Assembly: GCA_039105265.1 (NCBI GenBank)
Contig: JAPFFF010000073.1
Span: 248,001 to 312,000, forward strand
Direction of reading: 5' to 3'
From: Tritrichomonas musculus
Lineage: Eukaryota > Parabasalia > Tritrichomonadida > Tritrichomonadidae
DNA: 64,000 nucleotides
The notes beneath the pieces were generated by a model, which saw only the letters and a list, made by a program, of their open reading frames with translations, was not told the origin of the DNA and ran no database searches. Positions 51,097 through 64,000 of the stretch are shown here, one piece after another (within the stretch, counting starts at the first letter, position 1; every line of letters begins with the position of its first letter). Both the position numbers and the translations under genes were made by a program.

Positions 51097-54040
51097 TTTG
51101 TTTATATTCTACAATCACAAGCCTGACAGAACAGCATAAGTTGGTACGAGACGAATCGCTCACTCATTTTCGCATATTTTAGATCAGCAATTGCACGAAG
51201 TCATCATCGCCATTTATTGTCACAATTTGTTTATATTCTACAATCACAAGCCTGACAGAACAGCATAAGTTGGTACGAGACGAATCGCTCACTCATTTTC
51301 GCATATTTTAGATCAGCAATTGCACGAAGTCATCATCGCCATTTATTGTCACAATTTGTTTATATTCTACAATCACAAGCCTGACAGAACAGCATAAGTT
51401 GGTACGAGACGAATCGCTCACTCATTTTCGCATATTTTAGATCAGCAATTGCACGAAGTCAGCATCGCCATTTATTGTCACAATTTGTTTATATTCTACA
51501 ATCACAAGCCTGACAGAACAGCATAAGTTGGTACGAGACGAATCGCTCACTCATTTTCGCATATTTTAGATCAGCAATTGCACGAAGTCAGCATCGCCAT
51601 TTATTGTCACAATTTGTTTATATTCTACAATCACAAGCCTGACAGAACAGCATAAGTTGGTACGAGACGAATCGCTCACGCATTTTCGCATATTTTAGAT
51701 CAGCAATTGCACGAAGTCATCATCGCCATTTATTGTCACAATTTGTTTATATTCTACAATCACAAGCCTGACAGAACAGCATAAGTTGGTACGAGACGAA
51801 TCGCTCACTCATTTTCGCATATTTTAGATCAGCAATTGCACGAAGTCATCATCGCCATTTATTGTCACAATTTGTTTATATTCTACAATCACAAGCCTGA
51901 CAGAACAGCATAAGTTGGTACGAGACGAATCGCTCACTCATTTTCGCATATTTTAGATCAGCAATTGCACGAAGTCAGCATCGCCATTTATTGTCACAAT
52001 TTGTTTATATTCTACAATCACAAGCCTGACAGAACAGCATAAGTTGGTACGAGACGAATCGCTCACTCATTTTCGCATATTTTAGATCAGCAATTGCACG
52101 AAGTCATCATCGCCATTTATTGTCACAATTTGTTTATATTCTACAATCACAAGCCTGACAGAACAGCATAAGTTGGTACGAGACGAATCGCTCACTCATT
52201 TTCGCATATTTTAGATCAGCAATTGCACGAAGTCATCATCGCCATTTATTGTCACAATTTGTTTATATTCTACAATCACAAGCCTGACAGAACAGCATAA
52301 GTTGGTACGAGACGAATCGCTCACGCATTTTCGCATATTTTAGATCAGCAATTGCACGAAGTCAGCATCGCCATTTATTGTCACAATTTGTTTATATTCT
52401 ACAATCACAAGCCTGACGGAACAGCATAAGTTGGTACGAGACGAATCGCTCACTCATTTTCGCATATTTTAGATCAGCAATTGCACGAAGTCATCATCGC
52501 CATTTATTGTCACAATTTGTTTATATTCTACAATCACAAGCCTGACAGAACAGCATAAGTTGGTACGAGACGAATCGCTCACTCATTTTCGCATATTTTA
52601 GATCAGCAATTGCACGAAGTCAGCATCGCCATTTATTGTCACAATTTGTTTATATTCTACAATCACAAGCCTGACAGAACAGCATAAGTTGGTACGAGAC
52701 GAATCGCTCACGCATTTTCGCATATTTTAGATCAGCAATTGCACGAAGTCATCATCGCCATTTATTGTCACAATTTGTTTATATTCTACAATCACAAGCC
52801 TGACAGAACAGCATAAGTTGGTACGAGACGAATCGCTCACTCATTTTCGCATATTTTAGATCAGCAATTGCACGAAGTCAGCATCGCCATTTATTGTCAC
52901 AATTTGTTTATATTCTACAATCACAAGCCTGACAGAACAGCATAAGTTGGTACGAGACGAATCGCTCACGCATTTTCGCATATTTTAGATCAGCAATTGC
53001 ACGAAGTCAGCATCGCCATTTATTGTCACAATTTGTTTATATTCTACAATCACAAGCCTGACAGAACAGCATAAGTTGGTACGAGACGAATCGCTCACTC
53101 ATTTTCGCATATTTTAGATCAGCAATTGCACGAAGTCAGCATCGCCATTTATTGTCACAATTTGTTTATATTCTACAATCACAAGCCTGACAGAACAGCA
53201 TAAGTTGGTACGAGACGAATCGCTCACTCATTTTCGCATATTTTAGATCAGCAATTGCACGAAGTCAGCATCGCCATTTATTGTCACAATTTGTTTATAT
53301 TCTACAATCACAAGCCTGACGGAACAGCATAAGTTGGTACGAGACGAATCGCTCACTCATTTTCGCATATTTTAGATCAGCAATTGCACGAAGTCATCAT
53401 CGCCATTTATTGTCACAATTTGTTTATATTCTACAATCACAAGCCTGACAGAACAGCATAAGTTGGTACGAGACGAATCGCTCACGCATTTTCGCATATT
53501 TTAGATCAGCAATTGCACGAAGTCAGCATCGCCATTTATTGTCACAATTTGTTTATATTCTACAATCACAAGCCTGACAGAACAGCATAAGTTGGTACGA
53601 GACGAATCGCTCACTCATTTTCGCATATTTTAGATCAGCAATTGCACGAAGTCATCATCGCCATTTATTGTCACAATTTGTTTATATTCTACAATCACAA
53701 GCCTGACAGAACAGCATAAGTTGGTACGAGACGAATCGCTCACGCATTTTCGCATATTTTAGATCAGCAATTGCACGAAGTCAGCATCGCCATTTATTGT
53801 CACAATTTGTTTATATTCTACAATCACAAGCCTGACAGAACAGCATAAGTTGGTACGAGACGAATCGCTCACTCATTTTCGCATATTTTAGATCAGCAAT
53901 TGCACGAAGTCAGCATCGCCATTTATTGTCACAATTTGTTTATATTCTACAATCACAAGCCTGACAGAACAGCATAAGTTGGTACGAGACGAATCGCTCA
54001 CGCATTTTCGCATATTTTAGATCAGCAATTGCACGAAGTC

Positions 54041-54329
54041 TTTTACAATGTATTATTTAATTATTTTAATTTTATTTATTTGAACATAAACTCTCTAGTT
54101 ATTAATTTTTATATTAAAATATATATTTTATAATATTATATTTAATATTTTTCTAAATCTGATTTTTTTATTTATCATTATTGAAGCATTTTCTATACCT
54201 ACATCATTTTATAAAAGTAAAATTTATACGAAATGTATACAACACTCATTTAATTCATCTTTTTTCATATTAAAATTACCAAACAAATAAGTTCTGAATT
54301 ATTATTATTAAACAAATTTCATTTCCAAA
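54041..54329. other. spacer between left satellite arm and transposase gene
   Basis: AT-rich, non-coding, presumably holding the promoter. TTTCATTTCC just before the ATG contains a trichomonad-type initiator (TCATT), with its A 9 bases before the start codon. Confidence 0.6.
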
Positions 54330-56375
54330 ATGAGTTTGAATGAATCTTCCAATTCAGATCCCTCAAGATTCTGTCTAGTATCGAATACCAGACAGAATCT
54401 CAACTCAACCGATACAATAATTGACTCGCATCATCAGTTTTACTTATATGATCATTCAAGTTATCCAAATGTAACTAACAAAGACAGAAATATCGATATT
54501 TTCTCTTTTATGTTTTTTTTAAGTACATTTGATAATAAAAATTTCAGAGCAACGCATGAAAGCAATCAAACAATTAAATTTCAAGGTACAGTGCTAAACC
54601 ATCGAATGATTATACATGAAAAAAACAGTAGTAAAGCATTGTTCAAAATTCGTTTCAATTCAACAGGAACAAAATGCACCATTCAAATAATAGGTACATC
54701 AGATTTAGTAAAATACAATCAAACCCAAATCAAGACACAGAATTACACAATTAATGCTTATGTTTATGGAAATGAAATCATTAAATCCAATTTAGCACAA
54801 AACAAGTTTAAAATCAAAAATAACATATTCTTATCTACTATTTCTCATATTTTTAATAGTTCTAGTAATCCATCAAGTTTTGCTTCTGTTCTTTTTTATT
54901 CAATTTCGCCGAAATCACCAAAAGTACAGAAACAAGAATGGAGAAAATATTTAAATCCAGACGGCTCATTAGAAGGTGTTTTTGAAAAACTTGGAGGAAC
55001 TTTGTGCATTTACAAAGGTTATGGAAATTACCATTATTCAGAAACTCCGATAATTGGCTTTGTTTGGTTTCACCAACACTTAGAAACATTTATGGACTTA
55101 AGCACAACCATTGAACTTGATACTTCCTTTAAAGTATTATCCCCAGATGTATTTTGCATACCTCAAATGATATTCAGGAACACAGGAATTCCCTTAGCAT
55201 TGGTTGTTGGACCGAGAGAAAGTGCCGACTTGTATTCATTGTTTTTTGAAGGCTTGAAAAAACTGCACCCAAATAATTTGATATTCAATGAATTTGTTCA
55301 AAAAAATTATTTGACTGATCAGCATACATCATTTAAAAAGCTTTCTAAAAGATATAATCTCTCGATTTATCACTGCCTTGTACATCTCATTAGAAATTGC
55401 GGAGCCAAATCTGCCCTATCTCTTTTAATTAGAGATATGCTTTTTTGCATTTCTGAAAAAACATTTAAAGCCAACCGAGACAAATGGCAATCAATTTTTA
55501 ACGAACTAACAAAAGATCCAAAATCACATGCTAACAATCATAGCAAATTATTTTATAAAATACTTGGTAAAGAAGTAAATGGTAATATAGTTAGGAAGCA
55601 AAAATATGCTCCACTTTATGCAAGGATAGAACATGTAATTCCTACGACAACCAATCATTCAGAGAGCTATCATTGTTATTTAAACAATACAATACCTAAC
55701 AGGAACACAAAATTAATGACACGTGTTGCTATGGTGGCACATAAAATAAATGAAAGACTGTCAAATCTTAATGACTCTATTATTCGAAATTTCACAGAAT
55801 ATGTAAAAGATTTGAGAAAAAAAGCTCATCATGATATTGAGTTGCATCCAGATAATCGCGATAAACACAGCCTCCTTGAATGTGATTGTGAAAACTCATT
55901 ATATTATTCCTTATTATATGGAACAAGTGCACCTTGCATTCATACTATTTTAAATGAGTTTTGGGAAGAAAAAAGCTCAGTTAAAAAATGGTTTGAAGGA
56001 AAAGAAATAATTTTGGGAGATATTCAAACCAATTTGAATATCATTTCCATAGATGAAGTGTTAGAATTCAAAGAAGATGAAAACTTTTTGAAAAAGACAA
56101 CCGCAATACCTGACAAAATTGATATTATTAACAAAACAAAATATTCAGATAAGAATGCTCAAATAATATATGAGTGCCATTGTGAATTATCAAATGTTAT
56201 GAGCATTGATGAATATGAAGTTTCTTCTATAGCAATGATAGTTCAAGAAAAACTACTCAAAGAACAAAAAAATATATCATTAAAGGAAAAGTTTCCTGAA
56301 AAATATTATGCAAAGATGCATGTCAAAATTTGGAAAGAAGCGTATATTGCAAAAAAAATGATTGATTCATTTTAA
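54330..56375 (+). CDS. MULE (Mutator-like) transposase
   Basis: A 681-residue, apparently intact transposase. The catalytic core has IELDTSF with D264, LTDQHTSF with D330, the family's C/H helix HCLVHLIRN (C349, H352), and TTTNHSESYHCYLN with E445, the DDE triad in its usual order. After it comes a SWIM-type zinc-binding motif, C518, C520, then C536 and H538 (ECDCENS then APCIHTIL). The N-terminal 200 residues probably bind DNA (FAR1/WRKY-like position), but no zinc finger is clear. An initiator-like TCATT 9 bases upstream supports this ATG. MULE transposases cut and paste elements with long terminal inverted repeats and 8-11 bp target duplications. The gene sits alone between two inverted satellite arrays, which are probably its element's arms. 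Confidence 0.88.
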   Translation: MSLNESSNSDPSRFCLVSNTRQNLNSTDTIIDSHHQFYLYDHSSYPNVTNKDRNIDIFSFMFFLSTFDNKNFRATHESNQTIKFQGTVLNHRMIIHEKNSSKALFKIRFNSTGTKCTIQIIGTSDLVKYNQTQIKTQNYTINAYVYGNEIIKSNLAQNKFKIKNNIFLSTISHIFNSSSNPSSFASVLFYSISPKSPKVQKQEWRKYLNPDGSLEGVFEKLGGTLCIYKGYGNYHYSETPIIGFVWFHQHLETFMDLSTTIELDTSFKVLSPDVFCIPQMIFRNTGIPLALVVGPRESADLYSLFFEGLKKLHPNNLIFNEFVQKNYLTDQHTSFKKLSKRYNLSIYHCLVHLIRNCGAKSALSLLIRDMLFCISEKTFKANRDKWQSIFNELTKDPKSHANNHSKLFYKILGKEVNGNIVRKQKYAPLYARIEHVIPTTTNHSESYHCYLNNTIPNRNTKLMTRVAMVAHKINERLSNLNDSIIRNFTEYVKDLRKKAHHDIELHPDNRDKHSLLECDCENSLYYSLLYGTSAPCIHTILNEFWEEKSSVKKWFEGKEIILGDIQTNLNIISIDEVLEFKEDENFLKKTTAIPDKIDIINKTKYSDKNAQIIYECHCELSNVMSIDEYEVSSIAMIVQEKLLKEQKNISLKEKFPEKYYAKMHVKIWKEAYIAKKMIDSF

Positions 56376-56509
56376 AACAAAAGTATAAATAAAACAAAAT
56401 ATAGGAATTACGAGCAAATTAATTTTTTTTTAGTCTAAAATTATAATTAAAAAATGATTAGTGAGATTAAAAGGTTTCATTTCATGTTATGTTGTTTCCA
56501 AAAGTTTAC
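56376..56509. other. spacer between transposase gene and right satellite arm
   Basis: 134 bases of AT-rich DNA following the stop codon, without recognisable features. The array begins at about 56510 in a different phase from the inner end of the left arm. Confidence 0.6.
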
Positions 56510-59500
56510 GATTGAAGAATATAAACAAATTGTGACAATAAATGGCGATGATGACTTCGTGCAATTGCTGATCTAAAATATGCGAAAATGAGTGAGCGAT
56601 TCGTCTCGTACCAACTTATGCTGTTCTGTCAGGCTTGTGATTGTAGAATATAAACAAATTGTGACAATAAATGGCGATGATGACTTCGTGCAATTGCTGA
56701 TCTAAAATATGCGAAAATGAGTGAGCGATTCGTCTCGTACCAACTTATGCTGTTCTGTCAGGCTTGTGATTGTAGAATGTAAACAAATTGTGACAATAAA
56801 TGGCGATGATGACTTCGTGCAATTGCTGATCTAAAATATGCGAAAATGAGTGAGCGATTCGTCTCGTACCAACTTATGCTGTTCTGTCAGGCTTGTGATT
56901 GTAGAATATAAACAAATTGTGACAATAAATGGCGATGCTGACTTCGTGCAATTGCTGATCTAAAATATGCGAAAATGCGTGAGCGATTCGTCTCGTACCA
57001 ACTTATGCTGTTCTGTCAGGCTTGTGATTGTAGAATATAAACAAATTGTGACAATAAATGGCGATGCTGACTTCGTGCAATTGCTGATCTAAAATATGCG
57101 AAAATGAGTGAGCGATTCGTCTCGTACCAACTTATGCTGTTCTGTCAGGCTTGTGATTGTAGAATATAAACAAATTGTGACAATAAATGGCGATGATGAC
57201 TTCGTGCAATTGCTGATCTAAAATATGCGAAAATGCGTGAGCGATTCGTCTCGTACCAACTTATGCTGTTCTGTCAGGCTTGTGATTGTAGAATATAAAC
57301 AAATTGTGACAATAAATGGCGATGATGACTTCGTGCAATTGCTGATCTAAAATATGCGAAAATGAGTGAGCGATTCGTCTCGTACCAACTTATGCTGTTC
57401 TGTCAGGCTTGTGATTGTAGAATGTAAACAAATTGTGACAATAAATGGCGATGCTGACTTCGTGCAATTGCTGATCTAAAATATGCGAAAATGCGTGAGC
57501 GATTCGTCTCGTACCAACTTATGCTGTTCTGTCAGGCTTGTGATTGTAGAATATAAACAAATTGTGACAATAAATGGCGATGATGACTTCGTGCAATTGC
57601 TGATCTAAAATATGCGAAAATGAGTGAGCGATTCGTCTCGTACCAACTTATGCTGTTCTGTCAGGCTTGTGATTGTAGAATATAAACAAATTGTGACAAT
57701 AAATGGCGATGATGACTTCGTGCAATTGCTGATCTAAAATATGCGAAAATGAGTGAGCGATTCGTCTCGTACCAACTTATGCTGTTCTGTCAGGCTTGTG
57801 ATTGTAGAATATAAACAAATTGTGACAATAAATGGCGATGATGACTTCGTGCAATTGCTGATCTAAAATATGCGAAAATGAGTGAGCGATTCGTCTCGTA
57901 CCAACTTATGCTGTTCTGTCAGGCTTGTGATTGTAGAATGTAAACAAATTGTGACAATAAATGGCGATGATGACTTCGTGCAATTGCTGATCTAAAATAT
58001 GCGAAAATGAGTGAGCGATTCGTCTCGTACCAACTTATGCTGTTCTGTCAGGCTTGTGATTGTAGAATATAAACAAATTGTGACAATAAATGGCGATGCT
58101 GACTTCGTGCAATTGCTGATCTAAAATATGCGAAAATGCGTGAGCGATTCGTCTCGTACCAACTTATGCTGTTCTGTCAGGCTTGTGATTGTAGAATATA
58201 AACAAATTGTGACAATAAATGGCGATGATGACTTCGTGCAATTGCTGATCTAAAATATGCGAAAATGAGTGAGCGATTCGTCTCGTACCAACTTATGCTG
58301 TTCTGTCAGGCTTGTGATTGTAGAATATAAACAAATTGTGACAATAAATGGCGATGATGACTTCGTGCAATTGCTGATCTAAAATATGCGAAAATGAGTG
58401 AGCGATTCGTCTCGTACCAACTTATGCTGTTCTGTCAGGCTTGTGATTGTAGAATATAAACAAATTGTGACAATAAATGGCGATGATGACTTCGTGCAAT
58501 TGCTGATCTAAAATATGCGAAAATGAGTGAGCGATTCGTCTCGTACCAACTTATGCTGTTCTGTCAGGCTTGTGATTGTAGAATATAAACAAATTGTGAC
58601 AATAAATGGCGATGCTGACTTCGTGCAATTGCTGATCTAAAATATGCGAAAATGCGTGAGCGATTCGTCTCGTACCAACTTATGCTGTTCTGTCAGGCTT
58701 GTGATTGTAGAATATAAACAAATTGTGACAATAAATGGCGATGCTGACTTCGTGCAATTGCTGATCTAAAATATGCGAAAATGAGTGAGCGATTCGTCTC
58801 GTACCAACTTATGCTGTTCTGTCAGGCTTGTGATTGTAGAATATAAACAAATTGTGACAATAAATGGCGATGCTGACTTCGTGCAATTGCTGATCTAAAA
58901 TATGCGAAAATGCGTGAGCGATTCGTCTCGTACCAACTTATGCTGTTCTGTCAGGCTTGTGATTGTAGAATATAAACAAATTGTGACAATAAATGGCGAT
59001 GCTGACTTCGTGCAATTGCTGATCTAAAATATGCGAAAATGAGTGAGCGATTCGTCTCGTACCAACTTATGCTGTTCTGTCAGGCTTGTGATTGTAGAAT
59101 ATAAACAAATTGTGACAATAAATGGCGATGATGACTTCGTGCAATTGCTGATCTAAAATATGCGAAAATGAGTGAGCGATTCGTCTCGTACCAACTTATG
59201 CTGTTCTGTCAGGCTTGTGATTGTAGAATATAAACAAATTGTGACAATAAATGGCGATGCTGACTTCGTGCAATTGCTGATCTAAAATATGCGAAAATGC
59301 GTGAGCGATTCGTCTCGTACCAACTTATGCTGTTCTGTCAGGCTTGTGATTGTAGAATATAAACAAATTGTGACAATAAATGGCGATGATGACTTCGTGC
59401 AATTGCTGATCTAAAATATGCGAAAATGAGTGAGCGATTCGTCTCGTACCAACTTATGCTGTTCTGTCAGGCTTGTGATTGTAGAATATAAACAAATTGT

Positions 59501-62500
59501 GACAATAAATGGCGATGATGACTTCGTGCAATTGCTGATCTAAAATATGCGAAAATGCGTGAGCGATTCGTCTCGTACCAACTTATGCTGTTCTGTCAGG
59601 CTTGTGATTGTAGAATGTAAACAAATTGTGACAATAAATGGCGATGCTGACTTCGTGCAATTGCTGATCTAAAATATGCGAAAATGCGTGAGCGATTCGT
59701 CTCGTACCAACTTATGCTGTTCTGTCAGGCTTGTGATTGTAGAATATAAACAAATTGTGACAATAAATGGCGATGATGACTTCGTGCAATTGCTGATCTA
59801 AAATATGCGAAAATGAGTGAGCGATTCGTCTCGTACCAACTTATGCTGTTCTGTCAGGCTTGTGATTGTAGAATATAAACAAATTGTGACAATAAATGGC
59901 GATGATGACTTCGTGCAATTGCTGATCTAAAATATGCGAAAATGAGTGAGCGATTCGTCTCGTACCAACTTATGCTGTTCTGTCAGGCTTGTGATTGTAG
60001 AATATAAACAAATTGTGACAATAAATGGCGATGCTGACTTCGTGCAATTGCTGATCTAAAATATGCGAAAATGAGTGAGCGATTCGTCTCGTACCAACTT
60101 ATGCTGTTCTGTCAGGCTTGTGATTGTAGAATATAAACAAATTGTGACAATAAATGGCGATGATGACTTCGTGCAATTGCTGATCTAAAATATGCGAAAA
60201 TGAGTGAGCGATTCGTCTCGTACCAACTTATGCTGTTCTGTCAGGCTTGTGATTGTAGAATATAAACAAATTGTGACAATAAATGGCGATGATGACTTCG
60301 TGCAATTGCTGATCTAAAATATGCGAAAATGAGTGAGCGATTCGTCTCGTACCAACTTATGCTGTTCTGTCAGGCTTGTGATTGTAGAATATAAACAAAT
60401 TGTGACAATAAATGGCGATGCTGACTTCGTGCAATTGCTGATCTAAAATATGCGAAAATGCGTGAGCGATTCGTCTCGTACCAACTTATGCTGTTCTGTC
60501 AGGCTTGTGATTGTAGAATATAAACAAATTGTGACAATAAATGGCGATGCTGACTTCGTGCAATTGCTGATCTAAAATATGCGAAAATGAGTGAGCGATT
60601 CGTCTCGTACCAACTTATGCTGTTCTGTCAGGCTTGTGATTGTAGAATATAAACAAATTGTGACAATAAATGGCGATGATGACTTCGTGCAATTGCTGAT
60701 CTAAAATATGCGAAAATGCGTGAGCGATTCGTCTCGTACCAACTTATGCTGTTCTGTCAGGCTTGTGATTGTAGAATATAAACAAATTGTGACAATAAAT
60801 GGCGATGCTGACTTCGTGCAATTGCTGATCTAAAATATGCGAAAATGCGTGAGCGATTCGTCTCGTACCAACTTATGCTGTTCTGTCAGGCTTGTGATTG
60901 TAGAATATAAACAAATTGTGACAATAAATGGCGATGCTGACTTCGTGCAATTGCTGATCTAAAATATGCGAAAATGAGTGAGCGATTCGTCTCGTACCAA
61001 CTTATGCTGTTCTGTCAGGCTTGTGATTGTAGAATATAAACAAATTGTGACAATAAATGGCGATGATGACTTCGTGCAATTGCTGATCTAAAATATGCGA
61101 AAATGCGTGAGCGATTCGTCTCGTACCAACTTATGCTGTTCTGTCAGGCTTGTGATTGTAGAATATAAACAAATTGTGACAATAAATGGCGATGCTGACT
61201 TCGTGCAATTGCTGATCTAAAATATGCGAAAATGAGTGAGCGATTCGTCTCGTACCAACTTATGCTGTTCTGTCAGGCTTGTGATTGTAGAATATAAACA
61301 AATTGTGACAATAAATGGCGATGATGACTTCGTGCAATTGCTGATCTAAAATATGCGAAAATGAGTGAGCGATTCGTCTCGTACCAACTTATGCTGTTCT
61401 GTCAGGCTTGTGATTGTAGAATATAAACAAATTGTGACAATAAATGGCGATGATGACTTCGTGCAATTGCTGATCTAAAATATGCGAAAATGAGTGAGCG
61501 ATTCGTCTCGTACCAACTTATGCTGTTCTGTCAGGCTTGTGATTGTAGAATATAAACAAATTGTGACAATAAATGGCGATGATGACTTCGTGCAATTGCT
61601 GATCTAAAATATGCGAAAATGCGTGAGCGATTCGTCTCGTACCAACTTATGCTGTTCTGTCAGGCTTGTGATTGTAGAATATAAACAAATTGTGACAATA
61701 AATGGCGATGATGACTTCGTGCAATTGCTGATCTAAAATATGCGAAAATGCGTGAGCGATTCGTCTCGTACCAACTTATGCTGTTCTGTCAGGCTTGTGA
61801 TTGTAGAATATAAACAAATTGTGACAATAAATGGCGATGATGACTTCGTGCAATTGCTGATCTAAAATATGCGAAAATGAGTGAGCGATTCGTCTCGTAC
61901 CAACTTATGCTGTTCTGTCAGGCTTGTGATTGTAGAATATAAACAAATTGTGACAATAAATGGCGATGCTGACTTCGTGCAATTGCTGATCTAAAATATG
62001 CGAAAATGAGTGAGCGATTCGTCTCGTACCAACTTATGCTGTTCTGTCAGGCTTGTGATTGTAGAATATAAACAAATTGTGACAATAAATGGCGATGATG
62101 ACTTCGTGCAATTGCTGATCTAAAATATGCGAAAATGCGTGAGCGATTCGTCTCGTACCAACTTATGCTGTTCTGTCAGGCTTGTGATTGTAGAATATAA
62201 ACAAATTGTGACAATAAATGGCGATGATGACTTCGTGCAATTGCTGATCTAAAATATGCGAAAATGAGTGAGCGATTCGTCTCGTACCAACTTATGCTGT
62301 TCTGTCAGGCTTGTGATTGTAGAATATAAACAAATTGTGACAATAAATGGCGATGATGACTTCGTGCAATTGCTGATCTAAAATATGCGAAAATGAGTGA
62401 GCGATTCGTCTCGTACCAACTTATGCTGTTCTGTCAGGCTTGTGATTGTAGAATATAAACAAATTGTGACAATAAATGGCGATGATGACTTCGTGCAATT

Positions 62501-64000
62501 GCTGATCTAAAATATGCGAAAATGAGTGAGCGATTCGTCTCGTACCAACTTATGCTGTTCTGTCAGGCTTGTGATTGTAGAATATAAACAAATTGTGACA
62601 ATAAATGGCGATGATGACTTCGTGCAATTGCTGATCTAAAATATGCGAAAATGAGTGAGCGATTCGTCTCGTACCAACTTATGCTGTTCTGTCAGGCTTG
62701 TGATTGTAGAATATAAACAAATTGTGACAATAAATGGCGATGATGACTTCGTGCAATTGCTGATCTAAAATATGCGAAAATGAGTGAGCGATTCGTCTCG
62801 TACCAACTTATGCTGTTCTGTCAGGCTTGTGATTGTAGAATATAAACAAATTGTGACAATAAATGGCGATGCTGACTTCGTGCAATTGCTGATCTAAAAT
62901 ATGCGAAAATGAGTGAGCGATTCGTCTCGTACCAACTTATGCTGTTCTGTCAGGCTTGTGATTGTAGAATATAAACAAATTGTGACAATAAATGGCGATG
63001 ATGACTTCGTGCAATTGCTGATCTAAAATATGCGAAAATGAGTGAGCGATTCGTCTCGTACCAACTTATGCTGTTCTGTCAGGCTTGTGATTGTAGAATA
63101 TAAACAAATTGTGACAATAAATGGCGATGATGACTTCGTGCAATTGCTGATCTAAAATATGCGAAAATGAGTGAGCGATTCGTCTCGTACCAACTTATGC
63201 TGTTCTGTCAGGCTTGTGATTGTAGAATATAAACAAATTGTGACAATAAATGGCGATGCTGACTTCGTGCAATTGCTGATCTAAAATATGCGAAAATGCG
63301 TGAGCGATTCGTCTCGTACCAACTTATGCTGTTCTGTCAGGCTTGTGATTGTAGAATATAAACAAATTGTGACAATAAATGGCGATGCTGACTTCGTGCA
63401 ATTGCTGATCTAAAATATGCGAAAATGCGTGAGCGATTCGTCTCGTACCAACTTATGCTGTTCTGTCAGGCTTGTGATTGTAGAATATAAACAAATTGTG
63501 ACAATAAATGGCGATGATGACTTCGTGCAATTGCTGATCTAAAATATGCGAAAATGAGTGAGCGATTCGTCTCGTACCAACTTATGCTGTTCTGTCAGGC
63601 TTGTGATTGTAGAATATAAACAAATTGTGACAATAAATGGCGATGATGACTTCGTGCAATTGCTGATCTAAAATATGCGAAAATGAGTGAGCGATTCGTC
63701 TCGTACCAACTTATGCTGTTCTGTCAGGCTTGTGATTGTAGAATATAAACAAATTGTGACAATAAATGGCGATGATGACTTCGTGCAATTGCTGATCTAA
63801 AATATGCGAAAATGAGTGAGCGATTCGTCTCGTACCAACTTATGCTGTTCTGTCAGGCTTGTGATTGTAGAATATAAACAAATTGTGACAATAAATGGCG
63901 ATGATGACTTCGTGCAATTGCTGATCTAAAATATGCGAAAATGAGTGAGCGATTCGTCTCGTACCAACTTATGCTGTTCTGTCAGGCTTGTGATTGTAGA
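56510..64000 (-). repeat. 129-bp satellite array, right arm (at least 58 copies)
   Basis: Exactly 58 periods of 129 bp are visible and the array continues beyond the window. It is in reverse orientation relative to 40779-54040. It shares the CACTCAT/CACGCAT and GTCATC/GTCAGC variants, but has a private variant (GAATGT for GAATAT in at least four units), while the left arm's CGGAAC variant and one-base deletion were not seen here. Confidence 0.97.

Larger units (their letters stand above)
40779..54040 (+). repeat. 129-bp satellite array, left arm (103 copies)
   Basis: 102 complete units of 129 bp plus a last unit of 106 bases; two units lack one base (TACAACAC in place of TACAATCAC, at about 44535 and 48791), which exactly accounts for the 13,262-bp length. 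Units are almost identical. Variation is mostly at three sites: CAGAAC/CGGAAC, CACTCAT/CACGCAT and GTCATC/GTCAGC. The first unit has a private change (AATCGC). The unit is visibly more GC-rich than the AT-rich flanks and encodes nothing obvious. Confidence 0.97.
40779..64000. mobile_element. putative foldback MULE with satellite arms (right end outside window)
   Basis: Two arrays of the same 129-bp satellite, in opposite orientation, flank one MULE transposase gene with only short spacers (289 and 134 bases). The simplest reading is a single Mutator-like element whose terminal inverted repeats have expanded into satellite arms of 13.3 kb and at least 7.5 kb. Long inverted repeats are typical of MULEs, and tandem-repeat arms are known from foldback-type elements. 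The right outer end and target duplication are not visible, so unity of the element is inference. Confidence 0.65.

Noticed and set aside
40779-54040. CRISPR array
   Set aside because: The repeats are directly adjacent 129-bp units with no unique spacers, in a eukaryotic transposon setting.

Overview
The window looks like nuclear DNA of an AT-rich parabasalid (trichomonad) protist. The reasons are a very AT-rich backbone, few genes without visible introns, trichomonad-style initiators (TCA followed by T and A/T) 8-9 bases before the start codon of two genes, and a dense load of mariner, Mutator-like, P-like and Polinton/Maverick elements. Organism assignment is inference; no rRNA or housekeeping gene is present. 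By my reading the only probable host gene is an armadillo-like helical protein at 3018-4346 on the minus strand.

Layout. 1-402: 5' end of a mariner element cut by the window edge. 403-6690: host-like AT-rich DNA with one gene, a TA-flanked MITE, a 271-bp tandem repeat, a hairpin cluster and a solitary mariner-type end. 6691-33157: what looks like an old TA-flanked element with inverted ends, which carries minisatellites and was entered by a Polinton at 9067-31150. 33224-36171: a P-superfamily (P element/THAP9-like) transposase split into two frames. 36274-40600: a cluster of short inverted-repeat elements with TTAA or TA target duplications. 40779 to the end: 103 copies of a 129-bp satellite, a single Mutator-like (MULE) transposase gene at 54330-56375, then at least 58 copies of the same satellite in the opposite orientation, running off the window.

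The Polinton (22,084 bp, 5-bp target duplication, about 250-bp terminal inverted repeats) looks whole and young. It encodes an integrase, packaging ATPase, double-jelly-roll major capsid protein, probable minor capsid protein, a B-family DNA polymerase with a very long N-terminal extension, a 2,330-residue fibre-like protein with an internal duplication, and several small unknown proteins. It also holds a tRNA-like Pol III module with a T5 terminator, and an internal 13-bp minisatellite whose unit resembles the one in its terminal repeats.

The most unusual structure is the right half: a single-gene MULE apparently flanked by enormous foldback arms made entirely of one satellite. The two arms carry different private variants, and the left arm has a 22-unit block duplicated at an offset of 33 units.
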